Assembly (NCBI GenBank): GCA_021773015.1
Contig: JAJFKW010000001.1
Location: 3,083,305-3,147,304, forward strand
Source: Woeseia sp.
GTDB lineage: Bacteria > Pseudomonadota > Gammaproteobacteria > Steroidobacterales > Woeseiaceae
Direction of reading: 5' to 3'
DNA: 64,000 bases
Under the pieces are notes generated by a model that ran no database searches, had not been told where the DNA came from, and saw nothing but the letters and a program-made list of their open reading frames with translations. Made by a program: the position numbers and the translations under genes. The first letter of the stretch is position 1. Every line of letters starts with the position of its first letter. Of this stretch, positions 8,683 through 17,936 are shown piece by piece.

Positions 8683-11046
8683 TCAGCTAACAGGCGTCAA
8701 TGGCCAGAAAATAGGCAACAAGATCATCACAGCAATGAACACAACGATGGTCAACGGCACGCCAACCTTCAGGTAGTCGACAAATCGATAGCCGCCGGGA
8801 CCCATGACCAGAATATTTGCCGGATGTGAGATAGGACTCGTAAAACTGGCTGAAGCAGCCATGGCAATCGCCATCATTGCGGTGGCAGGTTGCAAACCCA
8901 TATCTGCCATCGCCGACAGGACAATAGGCGACATGAGTACCACCAATGCGGCTGTTGGAATGATCATCGTTGCCATTGCGGTGAGCACATACAATCCCAT
9001 AATGACCGGCCATGGTCCCGCATCACCGAGTAAGTCCATGACCTGGGACGCCAGATACGCCGCTGTGCCGCTGTCTTGCATTGCGGTGCCGAGTGGCAAC
9101 ATTCCGGCAATCAGGAAGATCGATCGCCAGTCTATGGCTCGATAGGCTTGTTCCATATTCAGGCAGCGAGTCAATATCATTATCGACCCACCGACAACTG
9201 CGGCCACTGAGATTGGCGCATAGCCCGCCATTACGCTGACGACCACGCCGAACATGATGGCAGCAGCCAAAGGTGCGCGCCGCGAGTCTGGCGGCGCCTG
9301 CCCTAGCGGTGTCAATACCAGGAAATCTGAGTCGCTACCGAGCATCGCCAGTCGATCTCTTGGGCCGAGCATTAGTAAGGCGTCCCCGACCTGCAATTGC
9401 TCGTTAGCCAATTCAGACCCGATCGGCGCACCCTCTCGCCAGATGCCCGCCAATTCAATGCCGTATCGCTCGCGAAAGTTGAGTTCGCCAACCGTTCGAC
9501 CAGCGAGCGTTGAACGTGGGTCGAGCGTTGCGTCCATCAGCGTCAGTCGACCGCTTTCAAAGGCGCTCAAATTTTTTGCGACGTGCGTGTCAATGTCTAG
9601 TTCTTGCAGTCCTCGCAGGACGTCAAGATCTTCTGGCTGCCCTTCGATAAGTAACAAATCGCCGCCGGACAATATTTTGTCTCCGCGTGGCATTACGCTG
9701 AGTTTGCCTTCGCGAAAAATTGCCAGTACGCGAAAGTCGAATACGTCGGCCAGGCGACTCTTCTTTAGTGTGGCGCCGGACAGATCACTGTATTTCGGCA
9801 ATCGTACGACGAACATGCGCTCGTCAGCCTGATATCTTGTCTGCAACGCGTCGTCGTCAAGTTCATCGACTTCGCAAAAATCTGCAAATTTTTTCAGTAC
9901 ACTGACATCGCCTTCTTCGCCCTGTACCAGCAGACGGTCATTCGCACGCAACGGTACGTAGGCAAGATTGGTCAGCCGGTAGCGATCACCGCGCTGGATG
10001 CCCACGACGGCGACGTTAAATTGGGTCCGAAAGGATGCGCGCCGTATGAGCTCAGAAACAAGTGGTGAACCTTCTGCGAGTTGCACTTCAGCGTAGAACA
10101 TCTTCGCGGCAACCATCGACTTTAGGACAGGCGCTTCGCGTTCGATAACGAGCTCGCTCCATCGCTGAAGTTCTCGGAACTGGTCCAGTCGGCCTTGTAC
10201 TAAAATACCATCGCCGGCACGCAGCAAAGTTTGCCTGCTCGGCAATGTTTCGCTACGACCATTCCTAACAAGCGCCAAAATGATCAAGCCGGTTGAAGTG
10301 CCGATTCGACTTTCCGCGAGTGTCTTGCCAACAAGTACGGAGCCGGTAGGCACGCGCATGGTGAAGGTTTGCTCTTGAAGTTTGTATCTGGCCCGCAAAC
10401 TCCGTTGACTCAAGTGACGGCTGCGTTTTGCCTCGGACTTGGGCAATAGGAATCGGCCAATTAGCGCAACAAATAATACGCCTATGATCATGATTGCGCT
10501 GCCGATTGGCATGAAATCAAACAAACCAAATGTTGGCAAGTTATTGTGCGTCAGCGCTTCACTGATCAGCAAATTTGGTGGCGTACCAATTTGGGTCATT
10601 AGACCACCCAGCAATGTTGCATAAGCGAGCGGCATTAATAGGCGAGATACCGCAATGTTGGTTCTGCGTGCAACATCAACCACAACAGGGAGCATCAGCG
10701 CGGCTACGCCTATATTGTTCATAAAAGCCGAAAGTACAGCCGCCGTGACCATTATGACGATGATCATCGTGACTTCGCGCTTGCCGGCAATCCGCATCAC
10801 CTGATTCCCGATGATGTTTGCAATGCCTGTTCTCGTCAAGCCTTCGGACAGAATAAACATCGCCCAAACAGTGATAACAGCGCTATTGCTGAATCCGGCA
10901 AACGCTTCGTTGGGGCTGACGAGACCGGTCACGGCGAGTGCGCCCAGCACCAATAGTGCGACCAGGTCCATGCGGATGACTTCGCTGATAAAAAGAATCA
11001 GCGATACGGTAAGAATTCCGAGAACGAGGGCTATCTCGAGTGTCAT
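8683..11046 (-). CDS. SLC13-family permease with four RCK_C (TrkA-C) domains
   Basis: The 787-residue protein has two blocks of membrane helices (about residues 1-210 and 580-787) enclosing a large cytoplasmic region. That region contains four successive RCK_C-like units, recognisable by a strand with VGKTLAE or AGRTVGEL-type sequence followed by a DGILVQG, DRLLVQG, DLLLIEG or DALLMLG turn. Most relatives are ~590 residues with two such units, so this one looks internally expanded. Permease motifs include NIGVAALMLPVVVDV and LIGTPPNLLISEAL (written here TQIGTPPNLLISEAL). Family members move dicarboxylates, sulfate or other anions with Na+; the substrate cannot be assigned. The RCK_C units probably sense a ligand or nucleotide. 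It stands alone. Confidence 0.85.
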   Translation of the reverse strand: MTLEIALVLGILTVSLILFISEVIRMDLVALLVLGALAVTGLVSPNEAFAGFSNSAVITVWAMFILSEGLTRTGIANIIGNQVMRIAGKREVTMIIVIMVTAAVLSAFMNNIGVAALMLPVVVDVARRTNIAVSRLLMPLAYATLLGGLMTQIGTPPNLLISEALTHNNLPTFGLFDFMPIGSAIMIIGVLFVALIGRFLLPKSEAKRSRHLSQRSLRARYKLQEQTFTMRVPTGSVLVGKTLAESRIGTSTGLIILALVRNGRSETLPSRQTLLRAGDGILVQGRLDQFRELQRWSELVIEREAPVLKSMVAAKMFYAEVQLAEGSPLVSELIRRASFRTQFNVAVVGIQRGDRYRLTNLAYVPLRANDRLLVQGEEGDVSVLKKFADFCEVDELDDDALQTRYQADERMFVVRLPKYSDLSGATLKKSRLADVFDFRVLAIFREGKLSVMPRGDKILSGGDLLLIEGQPEDLDVLRGLQELDIDTHVAKNLSAFESGRLTLMDATLDPRSTLAGRTVGELNFRERYGIELAGIWREGAPIGSELANEQLQVGDALLMLGPRDRLAMLGSDSDFLVLTPLGQAPPDSRRAPLAAAIMFGVVVSVMAGYAPISVAAVVGGSIMILTRCLNMEQAYRAIDWRSIFLIAGMLPLGTAMQDSGTAAYLASQVMDLLGDAGPWPVIMGLYVLTAMATMIIPTAALVVLMSPIVLSAMADMGLQPATAMMAIAMAASASFTSPISHPANILVMGPGGYRFVDYLKVGVPLTIVVFIAVMILLPIFWPLTPVS

Positions 11047-11174
11047 TGCGATCTAGGGAGCGGTGAAAGCTGCTGCATTGTCAATTTGCTGTTGAGATCA
11101 CTATGTTATACATCACGAAGCGAGTAAATCGCAGCGATAAATCATCTTTCGAGTCGATTCCGCGGGAAATTTGC

Positions 11175-12062
11175 ATGAACAACAAAATTTACCAGTCAAT
11201 TCGGAGTGCACGTAAGTTGCGCTACGAGATTCGCGGCGTCAGTTATGCGGTACACGAGTGGGGTTCCGCCGATGATCCGTTGCTGTTGTTATTGCACGGA
11301 TGGGGCGATACTGGCGCAACCTTTCAGTTTCTAGTGGACGCACTGCAATGCGACTGGCGCGTAGTGGCACCTGATTGGCGGGGATTCGGCGACAGCTCAA
11401 TGTTGGCGCAAAGTTATTGGTTCCCTGACTATTTGGCGGATCTTGATGCGCTATTGGCGATTCTCAGCGCAAACCAACCGGTGAGACTGCTTGGACACAG
11501 TATGGGCGGCAATATTGCTTCGTTATATGCCGGCATTTTTCCGCAACGCGTTTCCCATTTAATTAACGTGGAGGGATTCGGATTGCAAAAGTCCGACCCT
11601 ACAAATGCGCCGGATAATTATCGCCGGTGGATCGAAAGTGGGCGCAATAAACCAAAGTACGCTAGTTACGAATCATTCGTGGCGCTGGCCAACCGAATCG
11701 CAAAGCGAAGTCCAAATATGTCGTACGACAGGGCGTTGTTTGTGGCCGGCCAATGGGCATATCAGGACGAAGATGGTCGCATAAAACTGAAGGCGGACGG
11801 TGCGCACAAATTGCCGAATGCGGTGCTTTATCGACGTAACGAGGCGGAGGCCTGCTGGAGTCGCATTGTGGCACCTACCCTCGCGGTAACCGGCGAAACC
11901 AGTCCATTCAAGTCCACCGCTGAAAGTTGGCTGCTAAGCGACAGCCGCCAAAGCTCGTCTGCGGCAATCATCCTCGAAGATATCCCTGCTTCCGGCCACA
12001 TGATTCACTTCGAGCAGCCAGCCGCGCTCGCGGACTTGGCTGAGCGCTTCCTTGGCAGCTAA
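11175..12062 (+). CDS. Alpha/beta hydrolase
   Basis: An alpha/beta-hydrolase of ~295 residues from ATG 11175; an in-frame ATG at 11103 would add 24 basic residues that look non-conserved. Landmarks in order: LLLLHGWGDTGATF (oxyanion-hole HG), APDWRGFGDS, the nucleophile elbow LLGHSMGGNIAS (Ser in GHSMGG), and a C-terminal His in ASGHMIHFEQP. The acidic residue is probably in the APTLAVTGETSP strand or just after it. This pattern resembles haloperoxidase/lipase-type esterases, but the substrate is unknown. No signal peptide is present. The gene lies divergent to the SLC13 permease and just upstream of the LexA-controlled helicase gene. Confidence 0.82.
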   Translation: MNNKIYQSIRSARKLRYEIRGVSYAVHEWGSADDPLLLLLHGWGDTGATFQFLVDALQCDWRVVAPDWRGFGDSSMLAQSYWFPDYLADLDALLAILSANQPVRLLGHSMGGNIASLYAGIFPQRVSHLINVEGFGLQKSDPTNAPDNYRRWIESGRNKPKYASYESFVALANRIAKRSPNMSYDRALFVAGQWAYQDEDGRIKLKADGAHKLPNAVLYRRNEAEACWSRIVAPTLAVTGETSPFKSTAESWLLSDSRQSSSAAIILEDIPASGHMIHFEQPAALADLAERFLGS

Positions 12063-12073
12063 TAATTTCTTAC

Positions 12074-12107
12074 TTGTAAATTCATACAGTACTGTATAAA
12101 AATACAG
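12074..12107 (+). promoter_or_regulatory. Probable SOS (LexA) box and promoter of the helicase gene
   Basis: Positions 12092-12107 read CTGT-N8-ACAG with an A/T-only centre, an exact match to the gammaproteobacterial LexA core. It overlaps a candidate -10 (TATAAA, 12095-12100) preceded at 15 nt by a -35-like TTGTAA (12074-12079). The helicase start codon is 20 nt further on. A repressor bound here would cover the promoter. E. coli uvrD is also a LexA-regulated gene, which supports the reading. Confidence 0.75.
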
Positions 12108-12126
12108 ATCTTTACCCGGAGCCGCT

Positions 12127-14238
12127 ATGGGTCACGCTGCAGAATTGCAGGAGGATTATTTGGAATTGCTGAATCCGGCGCAGCGGCAAGCGGCCACCTA
12201 TGGTCAGCAAGTCGAAAAAACAGGGTTTCGCGCGGGTCCGCTGCTGGTAGTTGCTGGCGCCGGGACGGGCAAAACGATGACCCTCGCACATCGCGTCGCT
12301 CACCTAATTATTCAAGGTGTAAGTGCAGAGCGCATCTTGCTTCTGACATTTACTCGGCGGGCTGCGCAAGAGATGACGCGCCGTGTGGAAGCTATCGTCC
12401 GCAAAGCGATTGCCAGCAGCGCGGTCAATCATGGGGCGACGTTGGCGCAAGGTATATTGCCATGGTCCGGCACGTTTCATTCTGTCGCGAACCGATTGTT
12501 GCGACGGTATGCGCACAATCTCGATTTGGACCCTGGTTTCTCGGTGCTTGACCGTGGCGACTCCGCGGATTTAATGGATGTTGTGCGTCACGAACTAAGT
12601 CTGTCACGTCGCTCGCGCCGCTTTCCCAAAAAAGATACCTGCCTGGCGATTTATTCGCGTTGCGTAAACACAAGGAAGCCGCTGCTCGATACGTTGAACG
12701 AAACGTTTCCATGGTGCGTCGATTGGGAGCAGGAGCTGCGCACACTATTTCGCAGTTACGTCGAGCGAAAACAGCACGGCCAAATACTCGACTACGACGA
12801 CCTGTTACTTTATTGGGGTTACTTAGTTGCGGACAAGGAGTTGGCTGCTGAGATTGGCTCGTGGTTCGATCATGTCTTAATTGATGAATACCAAGACACC
12901 AACATATTGCAGGCAGACATTCTGGACGCGCTAAAGCCAAACGGACAGGGCGTTACGGTAGTGGGCGATGATGCGCAATCGATTTACTCATTCCGCGCAG
13001 CTGATGTCGAAAATATTCTGAGTTTTCCGGACCATTACATTCCGTCGGCAAGAATTGTCAGTTTGGAACAAAACTACCGATCGACACAGCACATTCTGGA
13101 TACTGCCAATTGTTTGATCGCGGAAAGCGATAGGCAGTATAAAAAGAACTTGTTTTCAGAAAAAAAAGGCGGAGCAGCGCCAGAGTACGTAACCGTCGAA
13201 GATGGCGATGCTGAAGCGGAGTTTGTTGTCGAAACAGTACTGGAAAACCGTGAATCGGGCATGCAGCTGAAGGATCAAGCCGTTCTATTTCGCGGTGCAC
13301 ATCACAGCGACCGATTAGAGTTGGAGTTGGTGCGTAGAAATATTCCGTATGTCAAATATGGCGGCTTGAAATTTCTTGAGGCGGCTCATGTAAAAGATCT
13401 GATGTCAATGTTGAAATGGGCGGAAAACCCACGCAACCAGGTAGCGGCTTTTCGTGTGCTCAAGTTGTTGCCGGGAATGGGGCCATCTTATGCAGCACGA
13501 TGTTTCGAACATGTTGCGTTGAATGATTTTTCGATAGCAAGTCTTGAGGATCACGTTCCGCCAGCCGCGGCACGCGAAGACTGGCCGGCCTTTTGCAAAG
13601 TTATGTCAGAAATGGCCGCAGCAGAATTGTCCGATAGCGAATGGCAGCAGCAATTGTCTTACGCGCGACGCTGGTATCAACCGCATTTAGAAAGGATCTA
13701 TGACGGAATTGATACGCGTGAAGCGGATCTAGAGCAACTGGAGCAAATATCGGGCCGCTACCCTACACGTGAAAGATTTCTTACAGAATTAACATTGGAT
13801 CCGGCATCAGCAGCTGGAGATTTGGCTGGCGACCCATTGCTTGATGAGGATTACCTCATTTTGTCGACTGTACACTCGGCAAAAGGTCAGGAATGGGACG
13901 CAGTATTCGTGTTAAACGTGTCGGACGGTAATTTTCCCTCAGAATTCGCCACCGGCAAGCCCGAAATGATCGAAGAAGAGCGCCGTTTGTTGTATGTCGC
14001 AATGACCAGGGCAAAGCAGTCATTGAAGTTAGTGGCACCGCTTCGCTATCACGTCACACAGCAACGCCGTGACGGTGACAAGCACGTTTACGGCGCGCGC
14101 AGTCGATTTATGACGGAGAAAATGATGGGTACGATGCAGTCTGTTTTTCGCGGTCGTAATGCAGAGACAGCGAGTTATCTACGCCCACGGACTGACAAGA
14201 AAATAGACGTGGCTGGAAAACTGCGCGAAATGTGGTAG
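12127..14238 (+). CDS. UvrD/Rep-type superfamily 1 DNA helicase
   Basis: This 703-residue SF1A helicase shows all the core motifs: the Q-motif region LNPAQRQAATYG, Walker A VAGAGTGKT near residues 42-50, motif II LIDEYQDTN, motif III VVGDDAQSIYSFRAA, motif IV LEQNYRST, motif V STVHSAKGQEWDAVFV and motif VI RLLYVAMTRAKQ. It is a 3'-to-5' ATP-dependent unwinding motor of repair or replication restart. It is slightly shorter than typical UvrD/Rep (~670-730 with a longer C-terminal tail) and diverges enough that I do not choose between uvrD, rep and a third paralogue. The LexA box just upstream implies induction on DNA damage. Confidence 0.9.
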   Translation: MGHAAELQEDYLELLNPAQRQAATYGQQVEKTGFRAGPLLVVAGAGTGKTMTLAHRVAHLIIQGVSAERILLLTFTRRAAQEMTRRVEAIVRKAIASSAVNHGATLAQGILPWSGTFHSVANRLLRRYAHNLDLDPGFSVLDRGDSADLMDVVRHELSLSRRSRRFPKKDTCLAIYSRCVNTRKPLLDTLNETFPWCVDWEQELRTLFRSYVERKQHGQILDYDDLLLYWGYLVADKELAAEIGSWFDHVLIDEYQDTNILQADILDALKPNGQGVTVVGDDAQSIYSFRAADVENILSFPDHYIPSARIVSLEQNYRSTQHILDTANCLIAESDRQYKKNLFSEKKGGAAPEYVTVEDGDAEAEFVVETVLENRESGMQLKDQAVLFRGAHHSDRLELELVRRNIPYVKYGGLKFLEAAHVKDLMSMLKWAENPRNQVAAFRVLKLLPGMGPSYAARCFEHVALNDFSIASLEDHVPPAAAREDWPAFCKVMSEMAAAELSDSEWQQQLSYARRWYQPHLERIYDGIDTREADLEQLEQISGRYPTRERFLTELTLDPASAAGDLAGDPLLDEDYLILSTVHSAKGQEWDAVFVLNVSDGNFPSEFATGKPEMIEEERRLLYVAMTRAKQSLKLVAPLRYHVTQQRRDGDKHVYGARSRFMTEKMMGTMQSVFRGRNAETASYLRPRTDKKIDVAGKLREMW

Positions 14239-14577
14239 GCGAAACCCACTGTAAAAACAGCTAACCAAGTCTGGATTGATGCGTAGTCGGCAATACTCCT
14301 GAGTATGTCCTTTTTGTTTATTTTGCTGCGCGAGTGTAGTGGAGCTGGTCTTAACTGGGATGAATTCACAGTCCGCCAATATTGTTTTCGGCAATCTTCC
14401 CGAACGTGACACTGTTCACAATGAGTTCAGGTGCATTCATTTATATGTAGTGTGTGCTTCGAAAATTTAGCACAGAGTTGCAATGATCTCGGTAGTGCTG
14501 TGCCGTAGATACTGACACCTGCATTCGGACTGCCTAGGTCATACCTAAATCCTATCGTAAGAAAGGACAGGAGACCG
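14239..14577. other. 339-bp intergenic region without a supported gene
   Basis: No coding pattern stands out. A 6-bp dyad (ATACTC/GAGTAT, 14293-14306) followed by a T-rich run (14310-14325) may act as a weak terminator for the helicase gene, but its 2-nt loop is too tight to be convincing. The right end carries a good ribosome binding site (AGGACAGGAG, about 5 nt before ATG 14578) for the next gene. Confidence 0.4.
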
Positions 14578-15204
14578 ATGAGCAATACTGCAATTCATGA
14601 TCGGGTACTACCGGTAGCAAACTTGCGCGATTTTTTTCGCGAGTCGATGAACGCGGCAATCGACAAACAGGGTGTCACCGTCAATCCACATACCAGCCAC
14701 TATGTTGTCAACCTGCTGACAATATTCGCCCGCTCCGAAGAATTATACGAAGACCATGAAGATACCTATGGCATTCGACCGCTAGCATTGATGATGGCAG
14801 ACGCGGCGGACGCGTCAAGCGCGGAGCAGCGCACCCAGTCATTGCAACGCATCGGTGATGTGGCGTTGTTTACGGCGGGTTTCTTCGCGGATGGCCTCGC
14901 TGATCAAGCGGTCGATATCGACTACTATATTTGCATGGGCGGCACTGCTTACGGGTCGCTCTCCGACGAAATACGCGGTACCGCTCGCGGGCTAGCACTT
15001 GTTGATGTATATCGCGAGTTAGCTTGGAAATTTCAGCTGCTTGTCGATTTGTTGCATGAAATACGCGATGGCTCTCGCATGTTTGACGACGTGGACATGC
15101 TCCGCGCATACGACATTTGGCTCAAAACAGGCAGCGCGCGCGCAGCAAAGCAATTAGAAGAACAAGGTGTTGTACCGCTCTATGGTAAGTCGAGGCAACA
15201 CTAG
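14578..15204 (+). CDS. Conserved-looking hypothetical protein, first of an overlapping pair
   Basis: A 208-residue soluble, largely helical protein of acidic to neutral character with no signal peptide, membrane segment or metal motif. Recognisable blocks include NLLTIFARSEELYED, QRIGDVALFTAGFFADGL and MGGTAYGSLSDEIRG. I do not know its family. A strong Shine-Dalgarno stretch precedes ATG 14578. The stop shares a base with the GTG start of the next gene (TAGTG), so the two proteins are made together and probably work together. The helical FTAGFFADGL block suggests a small-molecule or protein-interaction bundle, but no function can be assigned. Confidence 0.65.
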   Translation: MSNTAIHDRVLPVANLRDFFRESMNAAIDKQGVTVNPHTSHYVVNLLTIFARSEELYEDHEDTYGIRPLALMMADAADASSAEQRTQSLQRIGDVALFTAGFFADGLADQAVDIDYYICMGGTAYGSLSDEIRGTARGLALVDVYRELAWKFQLLVDLLHEIRDGSRMFDDVDMLRAYDIWLKTGSARAAKQLEEQGVVPLYGKSRQH

Positions 15205-15869
15205 TGCTTGCGGCCTTGCAAAGGCAATTGATGAACATTTATGCTGTCGACTGCGAGCAGTCGGTAACGGATTACCTTGTTACTGATCGGCGCGCGGCGA
15301 CAAAGTATTGCTCCGGGAGAATCGCGGATTGTATCGAGGAATCCGTCTTGGTCTCGCAGGACGATGATGGTTTGGCATTAAGCGTCTATTTGGACGGAGC
15401 GTTGCTTGACCGGCTCGCTGAGCACGATCCGATGCGCCGCCTACGCCCGGAACACCTGAATGATTTGATGACAGTTTTAGAGGGCATAAGTCATTTCAAT
15501 TACTTGGTTTGGCACGCACGGCATGATCGCTCGGTTACGTTGTTTGAGCTTGAGTTGCAGGCTGAAGTCGATAAATATGTCGCGACAAGCCTATTGGCGA
15601 TTGAGCAGAACGATCGCGTTTTTCTTAAACAATTGCATCAGCGACTGTTTGACGACGTGCGTTATCAGCCGTCGCTGGATACCGCGCGACGAGTACGCTA
15701 CGAAGATGCAAACGACTATGCTTCAAGATTTTGCCATCGCATTCGCGATCGAATAGGAATGCAGGAAAATCTCGACGAACTAAGGTATTTCTATCGGATG
15801 ACGCAAGCAGATAAAATGAGTCATATTCACGCAACAGCATGGCGTCACAACTCCGAATCCTGCATCTAA
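15204..15869 (+). CDS. Conserved-looking hypothetical protein, second of an overlapping pair
   Basis: A 221-residue protein starting at GTG 15204 (coupled to the previous stop) or at ATG 15231. It is acidic, helical and soluble. Blocks such as HLNDLMTVLEGISHFNYLVWHA, split as LNDLMTVLEGISHFNY and LVWHARHDRSVTLFELELQA, followed by EVDKYVAT, recall regulatory helical proteins, but I do not recognise the family. No catalytic motif is apparent. The C-terminal part is basic (RVRYEDANDYASRFCHRIRD). The overlapping start ties its expression to the upstream unknown protein, and a GC-rich hairpin follows five bases after the stop. Confidence 0.65.
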   Translation: MLAALQRQLMNIYAVDCEQSVTDYLVTDRRAATKYCSGRIADCIEESVLVSQDDDGLALSVYLDGALLDRLAEHDPMRRLRPEHLNDLMTVLEGISHFNYLVWHARHDRSVTLFELELQAEVDKYVATSLLAIEQNDRVFLKQLHQRLFDDVRYQPSLDTARRVRYEDANDYASRFCHRIRDRIGMQENLDELRYFYRMTQADKMSHIHATAWRHNSESCI

Positions 15870-15896
15870 AAAAGACGGTGGCCGAAGCCACCGTCA
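15868..15896 (-). terminator. Intrinsic terminator reading leftward
   Basis: A perfect 9-bp stem (15874-15882 with 15887-15895) closes a 4-nt CGAA-type loop. On the minus strand it is followed directly by six T, the hallmark of a rho-independent terminator for leftward transcripts; on the plus strand there is no T-run. The nearest leftward gene is ilvA, which stops about 300 bp away. It may also attenuate the rightward pair as a plain hairpin. Confidence 0.65.
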
Positions 15897-16197
15897 AATA
15901 CGAAACAAACTGCATAAGGGATAATATTTGTTTCGTTCGCTCAGCTACAGAAGACGCCTCTTGAAAGGTTGACGCCGCTGTGGAAGATCGCATCGCTGAA
16001 TCGACGCAAATCGGCCGTTTCTCGATAGTGTTTATTCTTTGATGCTTCCAGTACTGTTTTGGTTGCAATCGAATCGTCATATGACGGGTACATATAGCCG
16101 CGAGTAAGTGTCAAATGAAACCAGCACAGGATTTGTGTGCCGCCGGCCACAATGCGGGCAACATTTGGCCTATTGGGCCGCCATCTAAGAGTCTTTC
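15897..16197. other. Region between terminator and ilvA stop, no firm gene
   Basis: About 300 bp between the leftward terminator and the ilvA stop. A 50-residue leftward frame beginning at ATG 16093 and ending at 15941 is possible, but it has no ribosome binding site. The stretch may simply be an unusually long ilvA 3' untranslated region. Confidence 0.35.
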
Positions 16198-17715
16198 TTA
16201 GGCAAGAAACATGGCATAGGCAGGATTGTTACTCTCCTCCCAATAGGCGTATCCGAGTTCGGCCAAATGAGCCTCCAAACGGCCTGATTCATCTGGTGGA
16301 ACCTGAATTCCTGCTAAAATTCGGCCGTGGTCCGAGCCATGATTTCGGTAATGAAACAAACTGATATTCCAATCTGTGCTAATAGCGTTTAGAAATTGTA
16401 ATAGCGCGCCCGGCCGCTCGGGAAATTCAAACCGAAATAGTCGTTCGTCCTCGATATTCGTGCCGCTGCCACCAACCATATGTCGGACATGAAGTTTCGC
16501 AACTTCGTTGTCGCTCAGGTCCTCAAGGGGATAGCCTAAGCCGTGCAATTTCTTAATTAGTTCAGTTCGCTCATTTAGCCCGGCACGTAACTCAACGCCG
16601 ACAAAAATGTGCGCTTTACGCTGATGGCCGTAGCGATAATTGAATTCAGTAATGCTTCGCTTGCCAATTGCTTCGCAAAATTTTCGAAAACTGCCTGGCT
16701 CTTCCGGAATCTCGACTGCAATTAACATTTCTCGGTGTTCGCCGACAGCGGCGCGCTCTGCGATATGGCGCAATCTGTCGAAATTGACGTTTGCACCACA
16801 GTTCAGGACTACGTAACGGCCATTCTTTGTATCGGTTTCCGACAGATACGCTTTTGCGCCGGCGATGGCGAGTGCGCCTGCCGGTTCTACAATAGATCGC
16901 GTGTCTTCGAATACATCGCGAACCGCTGCGCATATCTGATCGGTGTCGACTGTCATGAAGTAGTCAACATGTTCTTTGCAGACCCTGAATGTCTCGTTAC
17001 CCACTCTGCGTACTGCGACGCCGTCTGCGAAAATACCAACGTGGTCTAAAGTGATGGGCTTGCCAGCTTCAATTGACGCTTTCATCGACGCCGAATCGTC
17101 AGCTTCGACACCGATAATCCTAATTTTCGGTTGTTTGTTTTTCACGTAGCTGGCAATGCCTGCTATTAGTCCGCCGCCGCCTATCGGCACAAAAATCGCA
17201 TCTATCGGTCCGTGCGCTTGCTCGAGAATTTCCTTGCCAATCGTACCCTGACCGGCAATAACCATGGGATCGTCAAATGGATGGATAAATGTGAGCGATT
17301 CTTGCGCTTCGATTTCTTTCGCATGTGCGTAAGCATCGTCATAAGTATCGCCATGCAGCACGACTTCTCCGCCAAGCGACTTAACAGCATCGACTTTTAT
17401 AGTAGGCGTTGTTTGCGGCATCACGATGACAGCACGCACTTGCTTGCGTTTTGCGGCTAGCGCGACGCCTTGTGCATGATTGCCGGCGGAGCTACAGATT
17501 ACCCCATGCCCTAATTGTTCATCGGTTAACGACGTTAGTTTGTTGTACGCGCCGCGCAATTTGAACGAAAAGACCGGCTGCAGATCCTCTCGCTTCATTA
17601 GAATCTCATTGCCAATGCGTTTTGACAGCAATGTCGCGGTCTCAAGCGGTGTCCGATCTGCTACATCGTAAACTTCGGCACTATCGACTAGCGCTGTGTA
17701 ATCGGGCTTGCTCAT
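16198..17715 (-). CDS. ilvA: Threonine ammonia-lyase, biosynthetic (threonine deaminase)
   Basis: From ATG 17715 the protein is 505 residues, close to E. coli IlvA (514). The open frame upstream to 17931 adds 72 unconserved residues and is unlikely to be translated. The PLP Lys lies in [24 protein letters not shown] and [15 protein letters not shown] bind the cofactor phosphate and ring. Two C-terminal ACT-like regulatory repeats follow ([20 protein letters not shown] and [20 protein letters not shown]), the site of isoleucine inhibition and valine activation in the family. The enzyme converts threonine to 2-oxobutanoate, the first committed step to isoleucine. No other ilv genes are adjacent. 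Confidence 0.95.
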   Translation of the reverse strand: MSKPDYTALVDSAEVYDVADRTPLETATLLSKRIGNEILMKREDLQPVFSFKLRGAYNKLTSLTDEQLGHGVICSSAGNHAQGVALAAKRKQVRAVIVMPQTTPTIKVDAVKSLGGEVVLHGDTYDDAYAHAKEIEAQESLTFIHPFDDPMVIAGQGTIGKEILEQAHGPIDAIFVPIGGGGLIAGIASYVKNKQPKIRIIGVEADDSASMKASIEAGKPITLDHVGIFADGVAVRRVGNETFRVCKEHVDYFMTVDTDQICAAVRDVFEDTRSIVEPAGALAIAGAKAYLSETDTKNGRYVVLNCGANVNFDRLRHIAERAAVGEHREMLIAVEIPEEPGSFRKFCEAIGKRSITEFNYRYGHQRKAHIFVGVELRAGLNERTELIKKLHGLGYPLEDLSDNEVAKLHVRHMVGGSGTNIEDERLFRFEFPERPGALLQFLNAISTDWNISLFHYRNHGSDHGRILAGIQVPPDESGRLEAHLAELGYAYWEESNNPAYAMFLA

Positions 17716-17936
17716 TATCAGTCGTTGCCCACTGCGGCGAGGTTCAGGTTTGAGAAGGGTATCGTATCCGCTAATGCGCGCATAGCACCTAACGCTTGTG
17801 ACGAAGTCACTCGGTGTTGTGGTCATCGTGTCGAACACCGTAGTCTGCAACTTCGTGATCGTGAATTTCCAACGATTACCCGAAAATGGGCCGTGCCCTC
17901 CAGTTGTTATGGCGTTATAACGACTATGCAATTTGA

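Noticed and set aside
15941-16150. 69-codon leftward frame next to ilvA
   Set aside because: No Shine-Dalgarno and no recognised family. Its internal start at 16093 remains only a possibility because a leftward terminator lies beyond it.
17716-17931. 72-residue N-terminal extension of IlvA
   Set aside because: ATG 17715 gives a normal-length enzyme; the extension has no conserved sequence and is low in family likeness.
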